Shown here: positions 23,363-31,221 of the stretch, in pieces
Layout: the number at the start of each line of letters is the position of its first letter
How positions within the stretch are numbered: the stretch's first letter is position 1
Assembly: GCA_903822435.1 (NCBI GenBank)
Contig: CAIJPE010000147.1
Span: 1 to 35,063, forward strand
Direction: 5' to 3'
Source: an uncultured beta proteobacterium
GTDB taxonomy: Bacteria > Pseudomonadota > Gammaproteobacteria > Burkholderiales > Burkholderiaceae_C
DNA length: 35,063 nt
Made by a program: the position numbers and the translations under genes
The notes under the pieces: generated by a model
What the model was told of the DNA's origin: nothing
The model's input: the letters and a program-made list of their open reading frames with translations, nothing else
The model's database searches: none

Positions 23363-23848
23363 TCACCGTGGGGTGTGCAGATCGATGCGCAGCACGCCGT
23401 CGTTCTGCTCCAGCCGAAGCTTGCCCAGCACGTCCATGCCCAGCAGCGGCGCGGCCAGGTCGGGCAGCGCCGCCAGGCGCAGCCGGTCGGCGCGCAGGCC
23501 CCCGCGCAGTTCGAGGTCGGCCACCACCACGCTGCCGTTGACCGTGCCGCCAGCCGTGCTGGAGCGCATCGAGCCGACCGGTTTCAGCCCGAGTTCGCGG
23601 GCCAGGGCCGTGGGGATGGCCGTGCCGGTGGCGCCGGTGTCGACCAGGAACTCGACCTCGCGCCCGGCGATGCGCCCGGGCCAGTGGTAGTGGCCATCGG
23701 CACCGCGGCGGATCTCCAGCGTGCCGCCGTCGACCACCAGCTGCATGGCGGCCTGCCGCGCCTGGAGGGCCTGCACGCCCAGGAACACCGCCACCGCCAC
23801 CAACAGCCAGACGGTGGTGTGCTTGAGCCAGCCCGGCAGGTCGGTCAC
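23363..23848 (-). CDS. Membrane-anchored retropepsin-like aspartic protease
   Basis: A 161-residue protein with one N-terminal membrane helix (VWLLVAVAVFLGV near residues 13-25) and a clan AA aspartic-protease domain like TIGR02281. The catalytic triplet is Asp70-Thr-Gly in FLVDTGATGTAIP, and PLLGMDVLGKL near the end is the typical closing motif. Such proteins are single-lobe retropepsins that act as homodimers, and the active domain probably faces the periplasm. The start is GTG at 23848, one base after the stop of the upstream FAH gene, so translation is likely coupled. The natural substrate of this bacterial group is not known. Confidence in the fold is high, in catalytic activity moderate. 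Confidence 0.88.
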   Translation of the reverse strand: MTDLPGWLKHTTVWLLVAVAVFLGVQALQARQAAMQLVVDGGTLEIRRGADGHYHWPGRIAGREVEFLVDTGATGTAIPTALARELGLKPVGSMRSSTAGGTVNGSVVVADLELRGGLRADRLRLAALPDLAAPLLGMDVLGKLRLEQNDGVLRIDLHTPR

Positions 23849-23849
23849 G

Positions 23850-24860
23850 TCAGGGGGCGGGCCCGTCCGCCGGCAGGGGCACCGAGGACATCACCCGCTG
23901 TTCGATGGCGCCGAAGACGCTCTGCCCGTCCTCGCCCAGCATCTCGATGCGGATGGTGTCGCCAAAGCGCATGAAGGGCGTCTGGGGCGCGCCGGTCTGG
24001 ATCATCTCGATGGCACGCTTCTCGGCCACGCAGCTGACCCCGCGGCTCCAATCCTTGTTGCTGACGGTGCCGCTGCCGAAGATGGTGCCGGCGCGCAGCC
24101 GGCGGGTGCGTGCCACGTGGGCGATGAGCTGCCCGAAGTGAAAGGCCATCTCCGGCCCCGCTTCGGTCAGGCCCGCGCGCTGGCCGTTCCAGCGGCTTTC
24201 CAGCCACAGGTGCAGGCGCCCGCCGCGCCAGGCCGTGCCCAGTTCGTCGGGCGTCACGGCCACCGGGCTGAAGGCCGTGGCCGGCTTGCCCTGGACGAAG
24301 CCGAAACCCTTGGCCATCTCGGCGGGGATCAGGTTGCGCAGGCTCCAGTCGTTGGCCAGCATCAGCAGGCGCACGCTGTCCAGCGCGGCGTCAGGGCCGG
24401 CGCCCAGGGGCACGTCGCCCGTGACCACCGCCACCTCCGACTCGAAGTCGATGCCCCAGTCGGTGCTGGCGAACAGCGCGTCGTCGCAGGGGCCCTGCAG
24501 GTCGTCGCTGCCGCCCTGGTAGATGAGGGGGTCCTCGAAGAAGCTGGCCGGCATCTCGGCCCCGCGGGCCCGCCGCACGAGTTCCACGTGGTTCAGATAG
24601 GCCGAGGCGTCCAGCCATTGGTAGGCCCGCGGCAGCGGTGCCATGCAGCGGTGCGGATCGAAGGCAAAGGCGTGCCGCGCCTTGCCGCCGTTGAGCGTGG
24701 CGTAAAGGTCCTCCAGCTGCGGCGAGACGAAGTTCCAGTCGTCCAGCACCTGCTGCAGGGTGCTGGCGATCCCGCTGGTGTGGTGGGCCTGGGTCAGGTC
24801 ACGCGACACGACGGCCAGCTGGCCATCGCGGGAGCCGTCCTTGAGGGTGGCAAGCTTCAT
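23850..24860 (-). CDS. Fumarylacetoacetate-hydrolase family protein (large form)
   Basis: A 336-residue protein of the long FAH form. The metal-binding acidic residues are visible in DFESEVAVVTGDVPLG and LMLANDWSLRN, and GSGTVSNKDWSRG and MIQTGAPQTPFMRFGDTIRIEM complete the C-terminal fold. The long form is related to fumarylacetoacetase, which cleaves fumarylacetoacetate in tyrosine degradation. No hmgA or maiA lies in the window, so the substrate is unproven. The ATG at 24860 has no clear Shine-Dalgarno site. It starts a minus-strand run that continues without a strand change to 10351, and its stop abuts the retropepsin GTG. Confidence 0.88.
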   Translation of the reverse strand: MKLATLKDGSRDGQLAVVSRDLTQAHHTSGIASTLQQVLDDWNFVSPQLEDLYATLNGGKARHAFAFDPHRCMAPLPRAYQWLDASAYLNHVELVRRARGAEMPASFFEDPLIYQGGSDDLQGPCDDALFASTDWGIDFESEVAVVTGDVPLGAGPDAALDSVRLLMLANDWSLRNLIPAEMAKGFGFVQGKPATAFSPVAVTPDELGTAWRGGRLHLWLESRWNGQRAGLTEAGPEMAFHFGQLIAHVARTRRLRAGTIFGSGTVSNKDWSRGVSCVAEKRAIEMIQTGAPQTPFMRFGDTIRIEMLGEDGQSVFGAIEQRVMSSVPLPADGPAP

Positions 24861-24911
24861 GGGGGGATGGGGCGGAGCCCAGGGCACAAATCGTGGAAGT
24901 GCAGCTATTGT

Positions 24912-24926
24912 GGGGGTCCCACCCCC
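24912..24926 (+). other. G/C hairpin in the DUF3108 leader
   Basis: GGGGGT at 24912-24917 pairs with ACCCCC at 24921-24926 around a CCC loop, 24 bases before the ATG at 24950, in the 89-base divergent gap with the FAH gene. It could be a leader stem affecting translation of the DUF3108 gene, or chance in GC-rich DNA. Confidence 0.2.
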
Positions 24927-24949
24927 GACACCCCGCCCCCGCCTTGCCC

Positions 24950-25960
24950 ATGCCGTACCAGCCGATGCCCGCTGCACGAGCACCGCAGCGCCGCGCACTG
25001 GCGGCCTGGAGCCTGGCGGTGCTCACGGCCCACGTGATGGTGATGGCGGCCTGGCTGCGGGCCAGCAACGCCGGGGGGCCGCCCGCGGCAGCCCGGGCCG
25101 TGCGCCTGCGTCTGATCGCGGAACCGCCTGCCAGCCCCGCGCTGCCCGCCCCCGGGGCCGGGCCGCAGGTGCTGGGGGCAATCAGGCGCGCGACCCCGCC
25201 CGCTGCACCCAGGGCACGTGGCGCCGCCCATGGACAACCGCAGGCACCCGGGCCCGCGGAGGCGGCACCCCCTTCGGCCACCGCCGGCGAAACGCCATTG
25301 CCGGTGTACGCCACGGTGCTGCCCCCGCCCGTGCAGCTGCGCTACACACTGCGCCGTGGCGATGCGCTGAGCGACGCTGAGTTGTCGTGGCAGCCCGAAC
25401 CCGGCCGCTATACCTTGAACTGGCGGGGTTCGGCCATCGACGGGCAACCGATGGGGCGGGCCAGCCAGGGCAGCCTGGAGGAGCACGGCATCGAACCCGA
25501 GCGCTATGCCGAAAGCCGCCGCGGGCGTGAACAGCGGGCGGTGAACTTCCAGCGCGAAGCCGGCCTCATCAGTTTCAGCGGCGCGCAGCGGCGGGTGGCG
25601 CTGGTGGCCGGCGCCCAGGACCGCCTGAGCTGGATGCTGCAACTGGCGGGCGTGATGGCGGCCGACCCCACCCTGGGGGCACCCGGACGCGGGGTGTCGA
25701 TGCTGGTGGCAGGTCCGCGCGGCGAAGCCGATGTGTGGCTGTTCAGCGTGGTGGCCTTGGAGCCCGGCGTGGCCGACGCCGGGCTCCAGGAGGGCCCCCT
25801 GCTGCACCTTCGCCGCGAAGCGCTGCGGCCCTACGACACCCAGGTGGACGTCTGGCTGGACCCCGCGCGCCACCACCTGCCGGCGCGCGTGCGGATGCGC
25901 ACCCACCCCGATGGCGCCACCGCCGAACTCACCCTGCACACACTGGCTGCAATCCCCTGA
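24950..25960 (+). CDS. DUF3108 domain protein, membrane-anchored
   Basis: A 336-residue protein with an N-terminal membrane segment (AAWSLAVLTAHVMVMAAWL near residues 18-36), a Pro/Ala-rich linker, and a DUF3108 domain from about 125 to the end. The domain is beta-rich (VQLRYTLRRGD, ELSWQPEPGRYTLNWRGSA, RAVNFQREAGLISF, then DTQVDVWLDPARHHLPARV). DUF3108 proteins are periplasmic or outer-membrane-associated and of unknown function. The ATG at 24950 is used, with another in-frame ATG five codons on. It is divergent from the FAH gene and precedes DUF3567 by 58 bases. No function is assigned. Confidence 0.82.
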   Translation: MPYQPMPAARAPQRRALAAWSLAVLTAHVMVMAAWLRASNAGGPPAAARAVRLRLIAEPPASPALPAPGAGPQVLGAIRRATPPAAPRARGAAHGQPQAPGPAEAAPPSATAGETPLPVYATVLPPPVQLRYTLRRGDALSDAELSWQPEPGRYTLNWRGSAIDGQPMGRASQGSLEEHGIEPERYAESRRGREQRAVNFQREAGLISFSGAQRRVALVAGAQDRLSWMLQLAGVMAADPTLGAPGRGVSMLVAGPRGEADVWLFSVVALEPGVADAGLQEGPLLHLRREALRPYDTQVDVWLDPARHHLPARVRMRTHPDGATAELTLHTLAAIP

Positions 25961-26018
25961 GTCAGGCGTGGTTGAAATCACGGACGCAGGGCCCACCTGA
26001 ACGGACTGGAGGGTTCCG

Positions 26019-26291
26019 ATGCAGATGCTTTACAACTCCGACAGCTACGTGGTGGTGCAATTCGACGTGCCGGGCGGCGATGCAGGCCCCGGTGCCGCGC
26101 GCGGTGGTTTTGATATCGTGGACAAGTTCGCCCGCAGGGAAGTGTTCCTCGAAGGGGCGCTGGCCGAGCGTTTCCGCCGCGGAGTGGCCGAACTTGCCGA
26201 ACAGAATCCACAGGGCGCGAGCCCCGAGGACCTGGACGACTACATCGCAACTTTTACCGTCCTGGCGCCACATCCACTGGTGCAGCACTAG
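26019..26291 (+). CDS. DUF3567 protein (Burkholderiales-specific)
   Basis: A 90-residue acidic protein matching DUF3567 along its whole length: MQMLYNSDSYVVVQFDV at the start, GGFDIVDKFARREVFLEG in the middle and an acidic helix (EDLDDYIATF) near the end. The family is essentially confined to Burkholderiales and has no known function. GGAGGG lies about six bases before the ATG at 26019, a strong ribosome-binding site. No membrane segment is seen. It stands between the DUF3108 and AAA+ genes, 71 bases before the latter, so co-transcription is possible but not shown. Confidence 0.9.
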   Translation: MQMLYNSDSYVVVQFDVPGGDAGPGAARGGFDIVDKFARREVFLEGALAERFRRGVAELAEQNPQGASPEDLDDYIATFTVLAPHPLVQH

Positions 26292-26362
26292 GCCGTGCAG
26301 CGCGGGGCTTGCCGGAGGCGACGCCCTGCGACAAGATGGCCGCCTGATGGGCATGTGCGCAG

Positions 26363-28726
26363 GTGGCGACCAATTTGGCTAAAGCCGCGACAGGGGTGGT
26401 GTCTGGTGCTTCGCGCGGGTCTGCGGACGGGCGCGGCGTTCTCTCGCCAGGCTTGGCGCAGGCCCCGGTGCTGGACGTGCTGTGTTCGCACTTCGTCCTG
26501 ACGCTCACGCTGCGCCAGGCGGGGCGCTTCAACCTGCGGCGCGACTGGAACAGCCTGCTGTCCCTGGTGGGCCGCCACCTCGTGTGGCCCGTGCCCGTGC
26601 TCGGCCGCCTGCGGGCGTTCCTGAACCACCGCTGCAAGGGCAACCCGCAATGGAAGGCGCACGAGGCGCTGGACGACGCAGCATTCATCGAGCGCCACGG
26701 CCCCTGGCGCGGGCCCTACGAAGAAGGCACGCTCTTCTTCTACATCGATGAATACATCAAGGACGCGCCGAAAGACCTGCTGACCACCCTGGCCAGCACC
26801 TGCGACTGGCTGTCTCGCCGGCTGAAGAAGGAGTCGACGCTCGTCCAGAAGAACATCGACGCGCTGGCGGGGCTGCTGCAACTCAACCCCGCCGAGCGCG
26901 CGTTGCTGCTGTACGGCACGTTGGCGCGTTACCAGCGCGACCTGCGCGGGCTGCTGGTGGAGTTCAAGGTCAGCAACGCGCAGGAAGCCTATGCCGTGCT
27001 GGCGGCCGTGGCCGGCGTGGAGGCCAGCGAGGTGGCCGAGGCCATGCGCGCAGGGTCGCGCCTGGAGCGCATCGGGATGATCGAGAACCTGATCTCCGAG
27101 CAGAACATCACCGACCTGGCAGATCTGATGAAGGTCAGCGAACAGCTCCCGCCGGTGCTCATGCGCGAATACCGGGCACCGGGCGAGCTGATGGCCGTGT
27201 TCACCCGGCCCGCCCGTCCCAGCGAACTGGGCCTGGGCGACTTCGCCTTCGTCGAGGCCGATGCAGCCGTGCTCACGGCCCTGCTGAAGCACGCGGCCAT
27301 CCGGCGCGAAGCCGGCGTGAACGTGCTCCTGTACGGCCCGCCCGGCACCGGAAAAACCGAACTGGCCAAGGTCTGCGCCACGGCCGCGGGCCTGCAGCTG
27401 TATGAAGTGGAATACGCCGATCGCGACGGCAACAGCCTGTCGGGCCGCGACCGCTACCGCAGCCTGCAGATCAGCCAGGTGTTCCTGAAGGGCAGCGCCG
27501 AAGTGGCCCTGCTCTTCGACGAGGTGGAAGACGTGTTCCCGCCCATCAGCAGCGAGGCCGCGCAGATCATCGCCCGCATGGACAGCGCCGATGCGGCGCC
27601 CAGCAGCAGCGTCAGCGGCAAGGCATGGGTCAACCAGATCCTGGAGACCAACCCCGTGCCCGTGATCTGGGTCACGAACCGGATCGAGCAGATCGACCCG
27701 GCCTTTCGTCGCCGCTTCCAGTACCACTTGCGGCTGCTCAGTCCGCCGCCCGGGGCCCGTGAGGGCCTGGTGGCCCGAGCCCTCGCGGGCGCGGCGGTGG
27801 GCCACGGTTTCGCCTCGCGCCTGGCCGAGCGTCGGGGCCTCACGCCGGCGCAGATCCGCACCGCCGTGCGTTTTGCCAACCTGGCGCAGGCGGGAACCGC
27901 CGACGCACCGGCCTTCGAAGCGCTGATCGAACGCCAGCTGGCCAACGCCGACCAGGCCCTGGGGCAGACGCCGACCGAGCGCGGCGCCCGGCCCGTCGTG
28001 ACCTCCTATGACCTGGGCCTGCTCAACGTCGAATCGCGCTTCGAGATTCCACGCATCGTTCAGGCGCTGGCCCGCCGCGGCCATGGCAGCCTGTGCTTCC
28101 ATGGCCCGCCCGGCACCGGCAAGACCGCACTGGCCGAGCACATCGCGCAGACCCTTCACAAGCCGCTGATGGTGCGCCAGACCAGCGACATCGCCAGCAA
28201 GTACGTGGGCGAGACCGAACAGAACATGGCCCGCATGTTCGAAGAGGCGGGCAACGAGAGCGCCGTGCTGCTGCTGGACGAGGCCGACAGCTTCCTGCGC
28301 AGCCGCCGCATGGCCGAGCGCCACTACGAGGTCACCGAGGTCAATGAAATGCTGCAGGGCATGGAGCGCTTTGCGGGCATCTTCATCTGCACCACCAACC
28401 TCTTCGAGGACCTGGACGAGGCCGCCTTGCGGCGCTTCACCTTCAAGATCCGCTTCCATCCGCTGACGCGCGAGCAGCGCGTGCGAATGTTCACGGCCGA
28501 GGCGCTTTCCGGCGACGAGGCCGCGCTCACGGCAGAGCAGAATGCGCGCCTCCTGGAGTTGGACCAGCTGGTGCCGGGCGACTTCGCCGCGGTCAATCGG
28601 CAGGCCGACATCCTCGGCGCCGCACTGACACCCGACGAATTCCTGTGCCAGCTCGAAGGCGAGCACCGTGTGAAACCCGAGGTGCGCCAGCGGCGCGGCA
28701 TCGGATTCCAGCACCCGCCGCGCTGA
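26363..28726 (+). CDS. Tandem AAA+ ATPase of unknown function
   Basis: About 787 residues with two AAA+ modules behind an N-terminal domain of about 300 residues I do not recognise. Module 1: Walker A GPPGTGKT at 325-332, Walker B LLFDEVEDVF with Asp386-Glu387, DPAFRRRF sensor region. Module 2: Walker A GPPGTGKT at 581-588, Walker B LLLDEADSFL with Asp639-Glu640, and DEAALRRF. Module 2 has a KYVGETE pore loop (Tyr614) as in protein-unfolding AAA proteins; module 1 lacks a matching aromatic loop. Both ATP sites look intact. The start is uncertain: the frame opens after a stop at 26345, GTG 26363 is the first candidate and the next 30 residues look non-conserved, so the true start may be later. 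Protein remodelling is the likely role by family. Confidence 0.85.
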   Translation: MATNLAKAATGVVSGASRGSADGRGVLSPGLAQAPVLDVLCSHFVLTLTLRQAGRFNLRRDWNSLLSLVGRHLVWPVPVLGRLRAFLNHRCKGNPQWKAHEALDDAAFIERHGPWRGPYEEGTLFFYIDEYIKDAPKDLLTTLASTCDWLSRRLKKESTLVQKNIDALAGLLQLNPAERALLLYGTLARYQRDLRGLLVEFKVSNAQEAYAVLAAVAGVEASEVAEAMRAGSRLERIGMIENLISEQNITDLADLMKVSEQLPPVLMREYRAPGELMAVFTRPARPSELGLGDFAFVEADAAVLTALLKHAAIRREAGVNVLLYGPPGTGKTELAKVCATAAGLQLYEVEYADRDGNSLSGRDRYRSLQISQVFLKGSAEVALLFDEVEDVFPPISSEAAQIIARMDSADAAPSSSVSGKAWVNQILETNPVPVIWVTNRIEQIDPAFRRRFQYHLRLLSPPPGAREGLVARALAGAAVGHGFASRLAERRGLTPAQIRTAVRFANLAQAGTADAPAFEALIERQLANADQALGQTPTERGARPVVTSYDLGLLNVESRFEIPRIVQALARRGHGSLCFHGPPGTGKTALAEHIAQTLHKPLMVRQTSDIASKYVGETEQNMARMFEEAGNESAVLLLDEADSFLRSRRMAERHYEVTEVNEMLQGMERFAGIFICTTNLFEDLDEAALRRFTFKIRFHPLTREQRVRMFTAEALSGDEAALTAEQNARLLELDQLVPGDFAAVNRQADILGAALTPDEFLCQLEGEHRVKPEVRQRRGIGFQHPPR

Positions 28727-28769
28727 GGGCAGCCTCAAGCACCACGGCCATCGGTCGATAAGTTCAACC

Positions 28770-30275
28770 ATGGGGATTCATTCCGAATACGCCGCGCTGT
28801 TGTCCAATCCCGACCTGCTGGTCTGGATCCTGGCGGCCTGCGTGGGCGTGATCGCCGTCCTTGCGGTCATGCACTGGCGAGCTTCGCGCCGCCTGCGCTC
28901 CCGCTTGAAGGCTGCGAAATCGGAAATCGGCGTGCTCCGGGCCCGCGACGCGCTGACCGGCCTGATGGCCCGCTCCGAATTCGAGTTGGCGCTGGACGAG
29001 GCGGTGCTGGCCTGCGACCGCGGCGCAAGGCCGCTGGCCGTGCTGTGCATCGGGCTGGACAACTTCCGCCCCCTGAACGACGGCTATGGCCACCGCGTGG
29101 GCGACGCCGTGCTGGTGGAAGTGGCCCGGCGCCTGAGCCGCATCACGCTGGGCAAGCCCCAGGTCTCGCGCCTGGGTGGTGATGAATTCGGCATGCTGGT
29201 GGCCTCTGACATGGACGAGGCCTGCCACATCGCCACGGCCACGCTGGACACCCTGCAGCGGCCCTACGCGGTGGAGAACCTGGACCTGCGGCTGACCGCC
29301 TCGGTGGGCATTGCCGTCTATCCCGACCACGGCTCGCGACCGCGCCTGATGGGCCACGCCGCACTGGCCATGCGTTCGGTCAAGCTGGGCGGGGGCGCGG
29401 CCTACACCCAGTTCGCACCGGCCATGGCCGTGGACATGCGCGAGCAGGCCGAACTGCTGCAGGCCTTGCGGCAGGCCGTCGAACGCGGCCAACTGCAGCT
29501 CTACTACCAGCCCAAGGTCGACGCGCACACCCTGCAGGTGACCGCCGCGGAGGCCTTGCTGCGCTGGCAGCATCCCAAGTTGGGCATGGTGCTGCCGGCG
29601 GTGTTCGTGCCGCTGGCCGAGCGGCAGGGCCTGATGACCTCCATCGGTCGCTGGGTCATCGAGGAAGCCTGCCGGCAGGCCTCGGTCTGGCGCGAGCAGG
29701 GACTGCGCATGCGCGTGGCGATCAACCTCTCGGCGCACCAGTTGCGCGAGGACGACCTGGTCGACCATATCGCGAGGGCCCTGCGCCGCCACAACATCCC
29801 GCCGGGCCGCCTGACCTGCGAGATCACCGAGACCGTGGCCATGGAAGACACGCGCGTCACGCGCACGGCCATCGAGCAGCTGCGCCGCGCGGGTCTGCAC
29901 GTGTCCATCGACGACTTCGGCACGGGGCACTCGAGCCTGGCCACGCTGCGCAGGTTGCCCGCAGCCGAACTGAAGATCGACCGCGCCTTCGTCACCGACT
30001 TGTCCAGCGGCGACAGCGCCCGCTCCATCGTCCAGGCCATCGTGCAGATGGCCCACACGCTGGGCCTGCGGGTGGTGGCCGAGGGCGTGGAGACCGAAGC
30101 GCAACGCGATGAGCTCGTCTCGCTGGGCTGCGACGAGCTGCAAGGCTACCTGTTCGCACGGCCGATGACGCCGGCGGCGCTGGCCTTGTGGGCGGCCGAC
30201 GACGAGGAAGCGAGCTGCGAAACCGGCATGTTCCGGCCCTCGCTGTTCGAACCCACCCTGCCGGCGGAGCTGTAA
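28770..30275 (+). CDS. GGDEF-EAL protein, cyclase half probably impaired, EAL half intact
   Basis: A 501-residue membrane protein: one hydrophobic segment (LVWILAACVGVIAVLAVM near 17-34), a GGDEF domain (55-215) and an EAL domain (225-470). The GGDEF motif is intact at 136-140, but the upstream metal-ligand aspartate (usual DxD in LxDxDxF) is Gly95 (IGLDNF), so diguanylate cyclase activity is doubtful. The EAL catalytic residues are all present: Glu261 (EALLRW), Asn319 (INLS), Glu351, Asp381-Asp382 (DDFGTGHSS), Lys402 and Glu438. The protein is therefore likely a c-di-GMP phosphodiesterase, perhaps with a GTP-sensing GGDEF; activity is inferred. It precedes the membrane protein gene at 30364 by 88 bases. 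Confidence 0.92.
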   Translation: MGIHSEYAALLSNPDLLVWILAACVGVIAVLAVMHWRASRRLRSRLKAAKSEIGVLRARDALTGLMARSEFELALDEAVLACDRGARPLAVLCIGLDNFRPLNDGYGHRVGDAVLVEVARRLSRITLGKPQVSRLGGDEFGMLVASDMDEACHIATATLDTLQRPYAVENLDLRLTASVGIAVYPDHGSRPRLMGHAALAMRSVKLGGGAAYTQFAPAMAVDMREQAELLQALRQAVERGQLQLYYQPKVDAHTLQVTAAEALLRWQHPKLGMVLPAVFVPLAERQGLMTSIGRWVIEEACRQASVWREQGLRMRVAINLSAHQLREDDLVDHIARALRRHNIPPGRLTCEITETVAMEDTRVTRTAIEQLRRAGLHVSIDDFGTGHSSLATLRRLPAAELKIDRAFVTDLSSGDSARSIVQAIVQMAHTLGLRVVAEGVETEAQRDELVSLGCDELQGYLFARPMTPAALALWAADDEEASCETGMFRPSLFEPTLPAEL

Positions 30276-30363
30276 TTCCGCCCCACGCGGCTCCGGGGGC
30301 CGCGGCTGGTGCCCGGTGGCCGGGCAGTGCGATGATCCCCGGCTGGACGCTCCCGGCCTGCCG

Positions 30364-31176
30364 ATGAACGACGAAGCCACCTCTTCCTTTGGATCGACGC
30401 TGCTGTTCTGGGGCCTGGCCTGGGCGGTGGCGGCGCTGGCCCTGCATGTCGTGCTGGGCTGGTCGCGGCGCGGCGCGCGCAGCGCGGGCTGGCGCAGCCG
30501 CGCCCTGGCGCTGGGTCTGGCCGGCACCACGCTGGGCAGCGCGGTGTGCGCCACCGCCGTGCTCTCGCTGACCGGCGAATCCCTGGCCTTTGCGCTCGGC
30601 TGGAAAGCCTCCACGGCCTTGCAGCTGTGGCTGCTGGCCATGGCCGCCGGGGTGCCCGTGGCGATGGCGCTGACGTGGGCGCGCCGCTGGTGGATGCAGC
30701 CGTTCACGGCGGCCCTGCTGGCCGTGCTGGCTTCAGGGGTGCTGATGGGGTGGATCCAAGCCGCGGGCCTGCGGCCGGGCGTGCACTGGCGGCTGGAGTT
30801 CGTCGTCGCAGCCTGCGCCCTGATGACCCCGGGCTTCATGGGTGCGCTGTGGATGGCCTTCGGCGGCACCGCCTACGACGCCGAACGGCGCACGGCCTGG
30901 ATGCTGGGCGCCTCGGGCGTCTTCGGCCTGACCCTGGTGGGCGGCTCGCAAGTGGTGATGGCCTCGGCGGGCCTGCTGGGCCAGGCGTCCTCGTCCTACC
31001 TCGGTGAGGTGCCTTCCTCGGTACTGAGCCTGGTGTGCGGCGCACTGATGCCGCTGCTGTTGGCGGGGATGGTCATCGACCTGGCGCTGCGGCGGCGCCA
31101 GCGCGGCAGCGCCAGCCAGGGCAGCGTCGCCACGCACCACCGGCGGCGCCGGCGGCACCGCATCACGGGCCTCTAG
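30364..31176 (+). CDS. Multi-pass membrane protein, possibly a degenerate MHYT-like sensor
   Basis: A 270-residue protein with about seven hydrophobic segments, a basic Arg/His-rich tail (HHRRRRRHR) and no recognised catalytic motif. Segment arrangement and the repeated pattern of Gly-rich helix followed by a long apolar helix resemble MHYT sensor domains, but the defining Met-His-Tyr-Thr motifs are absent; at the likely places are CATAVLSL and MGWIQAAG. The MHYT reading is a guess from pattern, not an alignment. The ATG at 30364 opens into the first helix; an in-frame open stretch reaches 30316. It follows the GGDEF-EAL gene on the same strand, as MHYT sensors often do, which supports a signalling role but does not prove it. 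Confidence 0.7.
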   Translation: MNDEATSSFGSTLLFWGLAWAVAALALHVVLGWSRRGARSAGWRSRALALGLAGTTLGSAVCATAVLSLTGESLAFALGWKASTALQLWLLAMAAGVPVAMALTWARRWWMQPFTAALLAVLASGVLMGWIQAAGLRPGVHWRLEFVVAACALMTPGFMGALWMAFGGTAYDAERRTAWMLGASGVFGLTLVGGSQVVMASAGLLGQASSSYLGEVPSSVLSLVCGALMPLLLAGMVIDLALRRRQRGSASQGSVATHHRRRRRHRITGL

Positions 31177-31221
31177 CCCGCACACCGGCCGTTGCGCACC
31201 TGCCCTTCATACAATGCGGCC

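Noticed and set aside
26288..28771. An 827-residue open frame antisense to the tandem AAA+ gene
   Set aside because: No motif; it mirrors the Walker A/B-bearing sense gene.
28764..30869. A 701-residue open frame antisense to the GGDEF-EAL gene
   Set aside because: No motif, and the sense frame has the complete EAL catalytic set.
31177..31221. SAM or SAH riboswitch before metH
   Set aside because: Only 45 bases separate the previous stop from the ATG, too short for these riboswitches, and no matching stem pattern is seen.
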